Positions 1 to 12,900 of a DNA stretch of 64,000 nt are shown piece by piece. This stretch comes from Bacteroidota bacterium. Its GTDB lineage: Bacteria > Bacteroidota > Bacteroidia > Chitinophagales > JADJOU01. Location: the NCBI GenBank assembly GCA_016713645.1, contig JADJOU010000007.1, forward strand, positions 62,001 through 126,000. Direction: 5' to 3'. The translations under genes were made by a program, and so were the position numbers. Numbering within the stretch: position 1 is the stretch's first letter; every line of letters begins with the position of its first letter. Under the pieces are notes generated by a model that searched no databases, was not told where the DNA came from, and was given only the letters and a program-made list of their open reading frames with translations.

Positions 1-1
1 G

Positions 2-274
2 GTTGATACGAAAGGAATAACGATGGCAGTGCCTATAACAATTCAAACTTACGATAAGCAACCTGTTGCATTCAACCAGGCTTTGGTTAATACTGCTGGA
101 GTAGGGACGAATATAACCGCTACTTTAAGTGAGCCTAAAATTTTTCAAGATGGCAATTATACCCTGGTTTACAATCTTCAGGGGATTGCGAGTCAGCAAG
201 CATATATCATGTTTGACTTTGTCGATGTCAATGGCCAGGTGCAGGCATATGCACATTTGAAACAAATTAAATAA
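2..274 (+). CDS. Hypothetical protein, possibly the C-terminal end of a longer gene
   Basis: The reading frame is open from base 2 with no stop before 274. An ATG at 23 has an AAGGA-like stretch about 8 nt upstream, so either an 83-aa protein starting at 23 or the tail of a larger protein cut by the window edge is possible. I recognise no domain. The residues are polar and beta-prone, with no signal peptide from the internal ATG. It ends 18 nt before the giant adhesin gene on the same strand, so co-transcription is likely. Function unknown. Confidence 0.5.
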   Translation, partial: VDTKGITMAVPITIQTYDKQPVAFNQALVNTAGVGTNITATLSEPKIFQDGNYTLVYNLQGIASQQAYIMFDFVDVNGQVQAYAHLKQIK

Positions 275-292
275 AATAATACGAAGTATATA

Positions 293-982
293 ATGAATCA
301 TTCTAATCAATTCCGAAAGAATTCTTTATCCCATTTTAGAACACTTATCATTCTTTTCCTCTTTTTGGTGAACAATACTATAGGGTTTTCCCAATGTAAT
401 CCATTTAGCGGAGCTAATTCTGGGAAGGAACCATGCATTATCGAGTATGACAATATGGTCTCTTCATTTCACCAGTCAATCGTAAGACCCTCCACGGGGA
501 ACATAAGAATATGGGGAGGATTTATTTCGAATACAGCAACTTCGGTTCTATCGCCTCAGGACCTTACCGTAGCCAATTATCCAGCTTTAACAGGAACCAT
601 TTTGAAGTTTGGTTTGGGATCTAAAAGTACACAACCGCAGATGATTGTATTGACAACAACGGGCTTGTTTGCAGGAAGTACTGAAGGTATTGTATTAAAT
701 GCTGCTATTACTACTAGTACTACATTTCAAAAATTGACCATCAATGGTCAAGCAAATGGTTTGCCAGCAGGAGTGGCTCCGACTGATGTTAAGATGATGT
801 CAGTAACAGGAGGAGCAATTGCGATTACTACAAATGCAGGTCGTGTATTCACGATTGTTTCTACAGAAACTATTTGGAGACCAATAATTATTAGTGCTGG
901 AGATACACTTTCAAATATATGTGTTTGTAGAGCTTCTTCATCACTTACTAATACTAGTTTTTTTGCATTGAGAAATAGATAA
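293..982 (+). CDS. Giant adhesin, N-terminal fragment (signal peptide, RCC1-like head)
   Basis: Residues 17-33 are a hydrophobic signal segment ending near a Ser-Gln/Cys junction. What follows aligns through its length with residues 40-250 of the intact paralogue at 24125, for example the shared stretch around DVKMM and the SNICVC motif. The frame breaks at about 975-980: one extra base gives a stop at 980, and the +1 frame resumes with the paralogue-matching NTLWT motif. Head function is inferred to be a beta-propeller. Confidence 0.75.
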   Translation: MNHSNQFRKNSLSHFRTLIILFLFLVNNTIGFSQCNPFSGANSGKEPCIIEYDNMVSSFHQSIVRPSTGNIRIWGGFISNTATSVLSPQDLTVANYPALTGTILKFGLGSKSTQPQMIVLTTTGLFAGSTEGIVLNAAITTSTTFQKLTINGQANGLPAGVAPTDVKMMSVTGGAIAITTNAGRVFTIVSTETIWRPIIISAGDTLSNICVCRASSSLTNTSFFALRNR

Positions 983-3900
983 TACTTTATGGACTTGCGG
1001 ACGAACAACATACTTGGGCAATGGCACTGCTGTTGCAGTTAGAGCCAATGCCACACAAATGTCACTTCCATCAGCTACAGATACGGTTAAAATGATAGGT
1101 ATTACAAGTGCCGGAACGTATTATATGTTGAATCGAAGTGGAACATTGTATGCTTTAGGTGCAAATGGCGCTAGACAAATTGGTGACTTTACGACTACTC
1201 AGCGTTTGGTTTGGGTAAACTGTAAAAAACCGAGTGGCGGGAATTTTACAGATGTTCAGTGGATAAGTCCAGGAGAGCATGAGAGATCTTATCCAAATAT
1301 TAACGTATTTACTTTTGTAGGAAGATTGTATTGCTGGGGGGATGACAATGGAAATATGATGGGACGCGGTGGAGTAACAGCTGCTGACCCATTAACACCT
1401 CCGAGTAGTGATTCGACTGATATTATTACATTTGTTGAAACGGGCGGTCATACAACGGCCATCACGAAAATTGACTCTGCGCGATATTGTTATGTTGGAC
1501 ATAAAATCACCGGATCAATGGGAGATGGTACGAATGCTTCTGCTTTTGTAAATAATTACGATTGTATCAATACCCCAACTGTATCTATATGCGGATCTCA
1601 GAAACCAAAGGCAGGTCCAGACCAAGTAAAATGCGGCGGTTCCGCTGCAACTATTTCTGGGACAAATACACCTGATGGCAATTGGGCGCCTCAAGCGGGA
1701 AACCCTGTTGGAGCTACCTTGAGTTCAACTGTGCTTGGTGTCGCGACGGTTACCTTTACTAATACCGCGGTAGGCACATTCTTCTTTATTTATACGGATG
1801 GACTTTCAGATACGATGTCGATTACAGTCACTGCAAAGTCAAATGCTGGAGCTGATCAAATAGGTGTTTGTGGAGGAAACTTAATTACACTTACAGGAAC
1901 ATCTCCTGCAACAGGTACCTGGACGGCTCAGTCAGGAAACCCTGTTGGAGCAACATTGGGAAGTTCTTCAGGTGGAATAGCAAATGCAAGTTTTACAAAT
2001 ACTTCAGCTGGAACATATCGTTTTATTTATACGGCAAGTGCATGTCCTGATACAATGAATGTAACTGTTACTAGTAAACCTTCTGCTGGTGCTGATCAAA
2101 TCAATCAATGTGGGGGAAAAGTGCAACCTTAACCGGTACACTTCCAACAACAGGAACATGGACTGCACAAGCGGGCAATCCAGCAGGTGCAACAGTAGGC
2201 GCAACAGCTGCAGGAATTGCAACGGTGAATTTTACCAATGCATCAAATGGAGTTTATAGCTTTATTTATACAGCGAATGGTTGTACAGATACAATGACCA
2301 TCACCGTTACCAATAAACCAATTGCTGGTGCAGACCAAATAGGTCAGTGTGGTGGACAGAATGCAACACTCACCGGAACCTTCCCTACGACGGGCACATG
2401 GACGGCACAATCGGGCAATCCAGCAGGTGCAACAGTAGGCGCAACAGCTGCAGGAATAGCAACTGTCAATTTTGCAAATACATCAACAGGCGTTTATAGT
2501 TTTATCTATACAGCAAATGGTTGTACTGATACAATGTCTGTTACGTAACCAAAACCATCAGCAGGCGCAGATCAATTAGGTCAGTGCGGTGGACAGAATG
2601 CAACCTTACAGGAACCTTGCCAACAACAGGCACATGGACGGCACAATCGGGCAATCCAGCAGGGCAACAGTGGCGCAACAGCTGCAGGAATTGCACTGTG
2701 AATTTTACCAATGCATCAAATGGAGTTTATAGTTTTATTTATACAGCGAATGGTTGTACAGATACAATGACTATCACGGTTACCAATAAACCAATTGCAG
2801 GTGCAGATCAAATTGGTCAATGCGGTGGACAAAATTCAACACTCACCGGAACCTTCCCAACAACGGGCACATGGACTGCACAAGCGGGCAACCCAGCAGG
2901 AGCGACAGTAGGTGCAACAGCAGGAGGTATTGCAACAGTCAATTTTGCAAATACTTCATCAGGTGTTTATAGTTTTATTTATACAGCAAATGGTTGTACA
3001 GATACCATGACTATCACTTACGAATAAACCAATTGCAGGTGCAGATCAAATTGGTCAAGTGCGGTGGACAAAATTCAACACTCACCGGAACCTTCCCAAC
3101 AACGGGCACATGGACTGCACAAGCGGGCAATCCAGCAGAGCAGGTGCAGACCAAATTGGTCAGTGCGGTGGACAGAATGCAACCTTAACAGGAACAACAC
3201 CAAGCACAGGCACATGGACAGCACAAGCGGGCAATCCAGCAGGAGCGACAGTAGGCGCAACAGCAGGAGGTATTGCAACGGTAAATTTTGCCAATACATC
3301 ATCAGGTGTTTATAGCTTTATCTATACAGCGAATGGTTGTAGCGATACAATGACAATTACCGCTACGAATAAACCAGTAGCAGGTGCAGACCAAATTGGT
3401 CAGTGCGGTGGACAGAATGCAACCTTAACTGGAACAACACCAAGCACAGGCGCATGGACAGCACAATCAGGTAATCCAGCAGGAGCGACCGTAAGCGCAA
3501 CAGCAGCAGGAATTGCGACTGTCAATTTTGCCAATACATCATCAGGTGTTTATAGCTTTATCTATACAGCAAATGGTTGTAGCGATACAATGACAATTAC
3601 CACTACGAATAAACCAGTAGCAGGTGCAGACCAAATTGGTCAATGCGGTGGACAGAATGCAACACTCACAGGAACCTTACCAACAACAGGAACATGGACA
3701 GCACAAGCGGGCAATCCAGCAGGAGCGACAGTAGGCGCAACAGCAGGAGGTATTGCAACGGTAAGCTTTGCCAATACATCATCAGGTGTTTATAGCTTTA
3801 TTTATACAGCGAATGGTTGTAGCGATACAATGACAATTACCACTACGAATAAACCAGTAGCAGGTGCAGACCAAATTGGTCAGTGCGGTGGACAGAATGC

Positions 3901-6900
3901 AACCTTAACAGGAACAACACCAAGCACAGGCACATGGACAGCACAAGCGGGCAATCCAGCAGGAGCGACAGTAGGCGCAACAGCAGGAGGTATTGCAACG
4001 GTAAGCTTTGCCAATACATCATCAGGTGTTTATAGCTTTATCTATACAGCGAATGGTTGTACAGATACAATGACTATCACGGTTACCAATAAACCAATTG
4101 CAGGTGCAGACCAAATTGGTCAGTGCGGTGGACAGAATTCAACCTTCACAGGAACCTTCCAACAACAGGCACATGGACAGCACAAGCAGGCAATCCAGCA
4201 GGAGCGACAGTAGGCGCAACAGCAGGAGGTATTGCAACAGTCAATTTTGCCAATACATCATCAGGTGTTTATAGCTTTATCTATACAGCAAATGGTTGTA
4301 GCGATACAATGACAATTACCACTACGAATAAACCAGGGCAAGCCAGAGGGGGGTCCTTATCATCAAGACACACGGTTACCAATAAACCAATTGCAGGTGC
4401 AGATCAAATTGGTCAGTGCGGTGGACAGAATGCAACACTCACCGGAACCTTCCCAACAACAGGAACATGGACAGCACAAGCGGGCAATCCAGCAGGAGCG
4501 ACAGTAGGTGCAACTGCTGCAGGAATTGCGACTGGTGAATTTTGCAAATACATCATCAGGCGTTTATAGCTTTATCTATACAGCGAATGGTTGTACAGAT
4601 ACAATGACTATTACAGTTACCAATAAACCAATTGCAGGAGCAGATCAAATTGGTCAGTGCGGTGGACAGAATGCAACCTTAACAGGAACATCACCAAGCA
4701 CAGGCACATGGACAGCACAATCGGGCAATCCAGCAGGAGCGACAGTAGGCGCAACAGCAGCAGGAATTGCAACGTGAAATTTTGCCAATACCTCATCAGG
4801 TGTTTATAGCTTTATCTATACAGCAAATGGTTGTAGCGATACAATGACAATTACCACTACGAATAAACCAGTAGCAGGTGCAGACCAAATTGGTCAGTGC
4901 GGTGGACAGAATGCAACCTTAACAGGAACAACACCAAGCACAGGCACATGGACAGCACAAGCGGGCAATCCAGCAGGAGCGACCGTTGGTTCAACGACTG
5001 CAGGAATTGCAACGATGAGCTTTACCAAATACATCAACAGGCGTTTATAGTTTTATTTATACAGCGAATGGTTGCACTGATACGATGACTATCACGACAA
5101 CAAATAAGCCATCTGCTGGACTTGATAGAAGGACATGTAAAGGTGGTATTGATACTTTAAGAGGTTCATCGCCGATTACTGGTATTTGGTCTATGCAAGC
5201 TTCAAATCCGATTGGAGCAAGTATTAGCGGCACTTCAAATGGAATTGCAATTGTGAATTTTCTTCAACAGCGTCAGGAATTTATAGATTTATATATACCG
5301 CTAATGGTTGTTCAGACACATTAAGTGAAGATGTTGGCATATGTTCTCAATTTAGTCCAGACTTTGGAGTAACGGAAGTAAACGTACCATTGACAGGCAA
5401 TGTGAGTACAAACGACCAACAGACACCGGGTAGTACATATAGCAATCCACCAGCTAATCCAAGCAATCCAAGTGGATGTGCACCAGTGGTTGCGAGAAAT
5501 GCAACCTATAGCTTTACCTGTTCAGTACCGGGCGAATACTGCTTTATGGTACCAGTATGTGAGCCAAGTCCATCGACAAGCTGCACGAGTATACCATTGA
5601 CCATTACGGTATTGGATCCAACGGTTAAGACCAATGCACCAGTAGCCAATACGGACTATGCAAGATTATTGCAAGACTCATCGATTGTACTTAATGTAAG
5701 ATCAAACGATAGATGTCAGAATGGTCCAGGTTGTACATTGAGTACACCAAGTGTTGTGACAAGTCCATCACATGGCTCGTACAATCCAACGACAGGTGTT
5801 TACACACCGAGCTCGGGTTATGTAGGCGTAGATAGCTTTAGATATGCAGTATGTGACAATCAAAGTCCAGTAGCGAAGTGTGATAGCGAGTGGGTATATA
5901 TTACAGTATTGCCAACGGGAAGTGCTAATACAACCAATGCGATGGATGATTATGGTCAAACACCAAATGGTGCGAAATTAAATGGCGATGTAAAAGCCAA
6001 TGATACGGACCCTGAGAATAATACACAAACAGTAACAGCACAGACAACAACTACAGCAGGCAAAGGCACCTTGGTATTGAATACCGATGGTACTTATACG
6101 TTCACACCAGACCCAACGTTTGTGGGAGGTCCAGTAGACTTTGCATATACGACATGTGACAATGGCACGCCACAAGCATGTGCAACGGCGACCTTGCATA
6201 TCATGGTAGAGACGAAGAAAGCGACTTTAAATCCAGACTTTGGAGTAACGGAAGTAAACGTACCATTGACAGGCAATGTAAGTACAAACGACCAACAGAC
6301 ACCGGGTAGTACATATAGCAATCCACCATCAAATCCAAGCAATCCAAGTGGATGTGCACCGGTAGTAGCGAGCAATGGAACATATAGCTTTACCTGTTCA
6401 GTACCGGGCGAATACAGCTTTATGGTACCAGTATGTGAGCCGAGTCCATCGACAAGCTGCACGAGCATACCATTGACCATTACGGTATTGGATCCAACGG
6501 TTAAGACCAATGCACCAGTAGCCAATACGGACTATGCGAGATTATTGCAAGACTCATCGATTGTCATCAATGTAAGATCAAACGATAGATGTCAGAATGG
6601 TCCAGGTTGCAGCTTGAGTACACCAAGTGTTGTGACAAGTCCATCACATGGATCATATAATCCAACGACAGGTGTTTACACACCGAGCTCAGGGTTATGT
6701 AGGCGTAGATAGCTTTAGATATGCAGTATGTGACAATCAAAGTCCAGTAGCGAAGTGTGATAGCGAGTGGGTATATATTACGGTATTGCCAACGGGAAGT
6801 GCTAATACAACCAATGCGATGGATGATTATGGTCAAACACCAAATGGTGCGAAATTAAATGGCGATGTAAAGCCAATGATACGGACCCTGAGAATAATAC

Positions 6901-9900
6901 ACAAACAGTAACAGCACAGACAACAACGACAGCAGGCAAAGGAACCTTGGTATTGAATACAGATGGTACTTATACCTTCACCCCAGACCCATCGTTTGTG
7001 GGAGGTCCAGTAGACTTTGCATATACAACATGTGACAATGGCACGCCACAAGCATGTGCAACGGCGACCTTGCATATCATGGTAGAGACGAGAAAAAGCG
7101 ACTTTAAATCCAGACTTTGGTGTAACGGAAGTAAACGTACCATTGACAGGCAATGTGAGTACAAACGACCAACAAACACCGGGTAGTACATATAGCAATC
7201 CACCAGCTAATCCAAGCAATCCAAGTGGATGTGCACCAGTGGTTGCGAGCAATGGAACCTATAGCTTTACATGCAGCGTACCGGGCGAATACAGCTTCAT
7301 GGTACCAGTATGTGAGCCAAGTCCATCGACAAGCTGCACGAGTATACCATTGACCATTACGGTATTGGATCCAACGGTTAAGACCAATGCACCAGTAGCC
7401 AATACGGACTATGCGAGATTATTGCAAGACTCATCGATTGTAATTAATGTAAGATCAAACGATAGATGTCAGAATGGTCCAGGTTGCAGCTTGAGTACAC
7501 CAAGTGTTGTGACAAGTCCATCCCATGGATCGTACAATCCAACGACAGGTGTTTACACACCGAGCTCGGGTTATGTAGGCGTAGATAGCTTTAGATATGC
7601 AGTATGTGACAATCAAAGTCCAGTAGCGAAGTGTGATAGCGAGTGGGTATACATTACGGTATTGCCAACGGGAAGTGCTAATACAACCAATGCGATGGAT
7701 GATTATGGTCAAACGCCAAATGGTGCGAAATTAAATGGCGATGTAAAAGCCAATGATACGGACCCTGAGAATAATACACAAACAGTAACAGCACAGACAA
7801 CAACGACAGCAGGCAAAGGCACCTTGGTATTAAATACCGATGGAACATATACCTTCACACCAGACCCAACGTTTGTGGGAGGTCCAGTAGACTTTGTATA
7901 TACGACATGTGATAATGGCACGCCACAAGCATGTGCAACGGCGACCTTGCATATCATGGTAGAGACAAGAAAAGCGACTTTAAATCCAGACTTTGGTGTA
8001 ACGGAAGTAAACGTACCATTGACAGGCAATGTGAGTACAAACGACCAACAAACACCGGGTAGTACGTATAGCAATCCACCAGCTAATCCAAGCAATCCAA
8101 GTGGATGTGCACCAGTGGTTGCGAGCAATGGAACCTATAGCTTTACATGCAGCGTACCGGGCGAATACAGCTTTATGGTACCAGTATGTGAGCCAAGTCC
8201 ATCGACAAGCTTCACGAGTATACCATTGACCATTACGGTATTGGATCCAACGGTTAAGACCAATGCACCAGTAGCCAATACGGACTATGCGAGATTATTG
8301 CAAGACTCATCGATTGTCATTAATGTAAGATCAAACGATAGATGTCAGAATGGTCCAGGTTGCAGCTTGAGTACACCAAGTGTTGTGACAAGTCCATCAC
8401 ATGGCTCGTACAATCCAACGACAGGTGTTTACACACCGAGCTCAGGTTATGTAGGCGTAGATAGCTTTAGATATGCAGTATGTGACAATAAAAGTCCAGT
8501 AGCGAAGTGTGATAGCGAGTGGGTATATATTACGGTATTGCCAACGGGAAGTGCTAACACAACCAATGCGATGGATGATTATGGTCAAACACCAAATGGT
8601 GCGAAATTAAATGGCGATGTAAAAGCCAATGATACGGACCCTGAGAATAATACACAAACAGTAACAGCACAGACAACAACGACAGCAGGCAAAGGAACCT
8701 TGGTATTGAATACAGATGGTACTTATACGTTCACCCAGACCCATCGTTTGTGGGAGGTCCAGTAGACTTTGCATATACAACATGTGATAATGGCACGCCA
8801 CAAGCATGTGCAACGGCGACCTTGCATATCATGGTAGAGACTAGAAAAGCAGTCTTAAATCCAGACTTTGGTGTAACGGAAGTAAACGTACCATTGACAG
8901 GCAATGTGAGTACAAACGACCAACAAACACCGGGTAGTACATATAGCAATCCACCAGCTAATCCAAGCAATCCAAGTGGATGTGCACCAGTGGTTGCGAG
9001 CAATGGAACCTATAGCTTTACATGCAGCGTACCGGGCGAATACAGCTTTATGGTACCAGTATGTGAGCCAAGTCCATCGACAAGCTGCACGAGTATACCA
9101 TTGACCATTACGGTATTGGATCCAACGGTTAAGACCAATGCACCAGTAGCCAATACGGACTATGCGAGATTATTGCAAGACTCATCGATTGTAATTAATG
9201 TAAGATCAAACGATAGATGTCAGAATGGTCCAGGTTGCAGTTTGAGTACACCAAGTGTTGTGACAAGTCCATCCCATGGCTCGTACAATCCAACGACAGG
9301 TGTTTACACACCGAGCTCGGGTTATGTAGGCGTAGATAGCTTTAGATATGCAGTATGTGACAATCAAAGTCCAGTAGCGAAGTGTGATAGCGAGTGGGTA
9401 TATATTACGGTATTGCCAACGGGAAGTGCTAACTCAACCAATGCGATGGATGATTATGGTCAAACACCAAATGGTGCGAAATTAAATGGCGATGTAAAAG
9501 CCAATGATACGGACCCTGAGAATAATACACAAACAGTAACAGCACAGACAACAACGACAGCAGGCAAAGGCACCTTGGTATTGAATACCGATGGTACTTA
9601 TACCTTCACCCCAGACCCATCGTTTGTGGGTGGTCCAGTAGACTTTGCATATACAACATGTGACAATGGCACGCCACAAGCATGTGCAACGGCGACCTTG
9701 CATATCATGGTAGAGACAAGGAAAGCGACTTTAAATCCAGACTTTGGTGTAACGGAAGTAAACGTACCATTGACAGGCAATGTGAGTACAAACGACCAAC
9801 AAACACCGGGCAGTACATATAGCAATCCACCAGCTAATCCAAGCAATCCAAGTGGATGTGCACCAGTGGTTGCGAGCAATGGAACCTATAGCTTTACATG

Positions 9901-12900
9901 CAGCGTACCGGGCGAATACAGCTTTATGGTACCAGTATGTGAGCCAAGTCCATCGACAAGCTGCACGAGTATACCATTGACCATTACGGTATTGGATCCA
10001 ACGGTTAAGACCAATGCACCAGTAGCCAATACGGACTAGGCGAGATTATTGCAAGACTCATCGATTGTCATTAATGTAAGATCAAACGATAGATGTCAGA
10101 ATGGTCCAGGTTGCAGTTTGAGTACACCAAGTGTTGTGACAAGTCCATCCCATGGCTCGTACAATCCAACGACAGGTGTTTACACACCGAGCTCGGGTTA
10201 TGTAGGCGTAGATAGCTTTAGATATGCAGTATGTGACAATCAAAGTCCAGTAGCGAAGTGTGATAGCGAGTGGGTATATATTACGGTATTGCCAACGGGA
10301 AGTGCTAATACAACGAATGCGATGGATGATTATGGTCAAACACCAAATGGTGCGAAATTAAATGGCGATGTAAAAGCCAATGATACGGACCCTGAGAATA
10401 ATACACAAACAGTAACAGCACAGACAACAACGACAGCAGGCAAAGGCACCTTGGTATTGAATACCGATGGTACTTATACCTTCACCCCAGACCCATCGTT
10501 TGTGGGAGGTCCAGTAGACTTTGCTTATACAACATGTGATAATGGCACGCCACAAGCATGTGCAACGGCGACCTTGCATATCATGGTAGAGACAAGAAAG
10601 CGACTTTAAATCCAGACTTTGGTGTAACGGAAGTAAACGTACCATTGACAGGCAATGTGAGTACAAACGACCAACAAACACCGGGCAGTACATATAGCAA
10701 TCCACCAGCTAATCCAAGCAATCCAAGTGGATGTGCACCAGTGGTTGCGAGCAATGGAACCTATAGCTTTACATGCAGCGTACCGGGCGAATACAGCTTT
10801 ATGGTACCAGTATGTGAGCCAAGTCCATCGACAAGCTGCACGAGTATACCATTGACCATTACGGTATTGGATCCAACGGTTAAGACCAATGCACCAGTAG
10901 CCAATACGGACTATGCGAGATTATTGCAAGACTCATCGATTGTCATTAATGTAAGATCAAACGATAGATGTCAGAATGGTCCAGGTTGCAGCTTGAGTAC
11001 ACCAAGTGTTGTGACAAGTCCATCCCATGGCTCGTACAATCCAACGACAGGTGTTTACACACCGAGCTCGGGTTATGTAGGCGTAGATAGCTTTAGATAT
11101 GCAGTATGTGACAATCAAAGTCCAGTAGCGAAGTGTGATAGCGAGTGGGTATACATTACGGTATTGCCAACGGGAAGTGCTAATACAACGAATGCGATGG
11201 ATGATTATGGTCAAACGCCAAATGGTGCGAAATTAAATGGCGATGTAAAAGCCAATGATACGGACCCTGAGAATAATACACAAACAGTAACAGCACAGAC
11301 AACAACGACAGCAGGCAAAGGCACCTTGGTATTAAATACCGATGGAACATATACCTTCACTCCAGACCCATCGTTTGTGGGAGGACCAGTAGACTTTGCA
11401 TATACAACATGTGATAATGGCACGCCACAAGCATGTGCAACGGCGACCTTGCATATCATGGTAGAGACAAGAAAAGCGACTTTAAATCCAGACTTTGGTG
11501 TAACGGAAGTAAACGTACCATTGACAGGCAATGTGAGTACAAACGACCAACAAACACCGGGCAGTACTTATAGCAATCCACCAGCGAATGCAAGCAATCC
11601 AAGTGGATGTGCACCGGTGGTAGCGAGCAATGGAACCTATAGCTTTACATGCAGCGTACCGGGCGAATACAGCTTTATGGTACCAGTATGTGAGCCAAGT
11701 CCATCGACAAGCTGCACGAGTATACCATTGACCATTACGGTATTGGATCCAACTGTTAAGACCAATGCACCAGTAGCCAATACGGACTATGCGAGATTAT
11801 TGCAAGACTCATCGATTGTCATTAATGTAAGATCAAACGATAGATGTCAGAATGGTCCAGGTTGCAGTTTGAGTACACCAAGTGTTGTGACAAGTCCATC
11901 CCATGGCTCGTATAATCCAACGACAGGTGTTTACACACCGAGCTCGGGTTATGTAGGCGTAGATAGCTTTAGATATGCAGTATGTGACAATCAAAGTCCA
12001 GTAGCGAAGTGTGATAGCGAGTGGGTATACATTACAGTATTGCCAACGGAAGTGCTAATACAACCAATGCGATGGATGATTATGGTCAAACACCAAATGG
12101 TGCGAAATTAAATGGCGATGTAAAAGCCAATGATACGGACCCTGAGAATAATACACAAACAGTAACAGCACAGACAACAACGACAGCAGGCAAAGGCACC
12201 TTGGTATTGAATACCGATGGTACATATACCTTCACCCCAGACCCATCGTTTGTAGGAGGTCCAGTAGACTTTGCATATACGACATGTGACAATGGCACGC
12301 CACAAGCATGTGCAACGGCGACCTTGCATATCATGGTAGAGACGAAGAAAGCGACTTTAAATCCAGACTTTGGTGTAACGGAAGTAAACGTACCATTGAC
12401 AGGCAATGTAAGTACAAACGACCAACAGACACCGGGTAGTACATATAGCAATCCACCATCAAATCCAAGCAATCCAAGTGGATGTGCACCGGTGGTTGCG
12501 AGCAATGGAACCTATAGCTTTACATGCAGTACCGGGCGAATACAGCTTTATGGTACCAGTATGTGAGCCAAGTCCATCGACACAAGCTGCACGAGTATAC
12601 CATTGACCATTACGGTATTGGATCCAACGGTTAAGACCAATGCACCAGTAGCGAATACGGACTATGCGAGATTATTACAAGACTCATCGATTGTAATTAA
12701 TGTAAGATCAAACGATAGATGTCAGAATGGTCCAGGTTGCAGCTTGAGTACACCAAGTGTTGTAACAAGTCCATCCCATGGCACGTACAATCCAACGACA
12801 GGTGTTTACACCGAGATCGGGTTATGTAGGTGTAGATAGCTTTAGATATGCAGTATGTGACAATCAAAGTCCAGTAGCGAAGTGTGATAGCGAGTGGGTA

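Larger units (their letters stand above)
1609..5330 (+). repeat. Tandem array of 80-aa (240-bp) Ig-like units, about 16 copies
   Basis: A conserved GGTCAG block recurs at 2342, 2579, 2815, 3053, 3158, 3398, 3638, 3878, 4118, 4411, 4652 and 4892, mostly 240 bp apart; more diverged units flank them on both sides. Each unit carries a QCGG motif near its start and ANGC-x-DTM near its end, two cysteines that probably pair. The middle units are nearly identical at DNA level. One unit is short (105 bp between 3053 and 3158) and one is long (293 bp between 4118 and 4411). Frame breaks occur at about 2545, 2605, 2690, 3017, 3135, 4155, 4535, 4775, 5030 and 5270. Coding pieces include 2108-2548, 2584-3027, 4123-4569 and 4844-5050. 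Confidence 0.9.
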
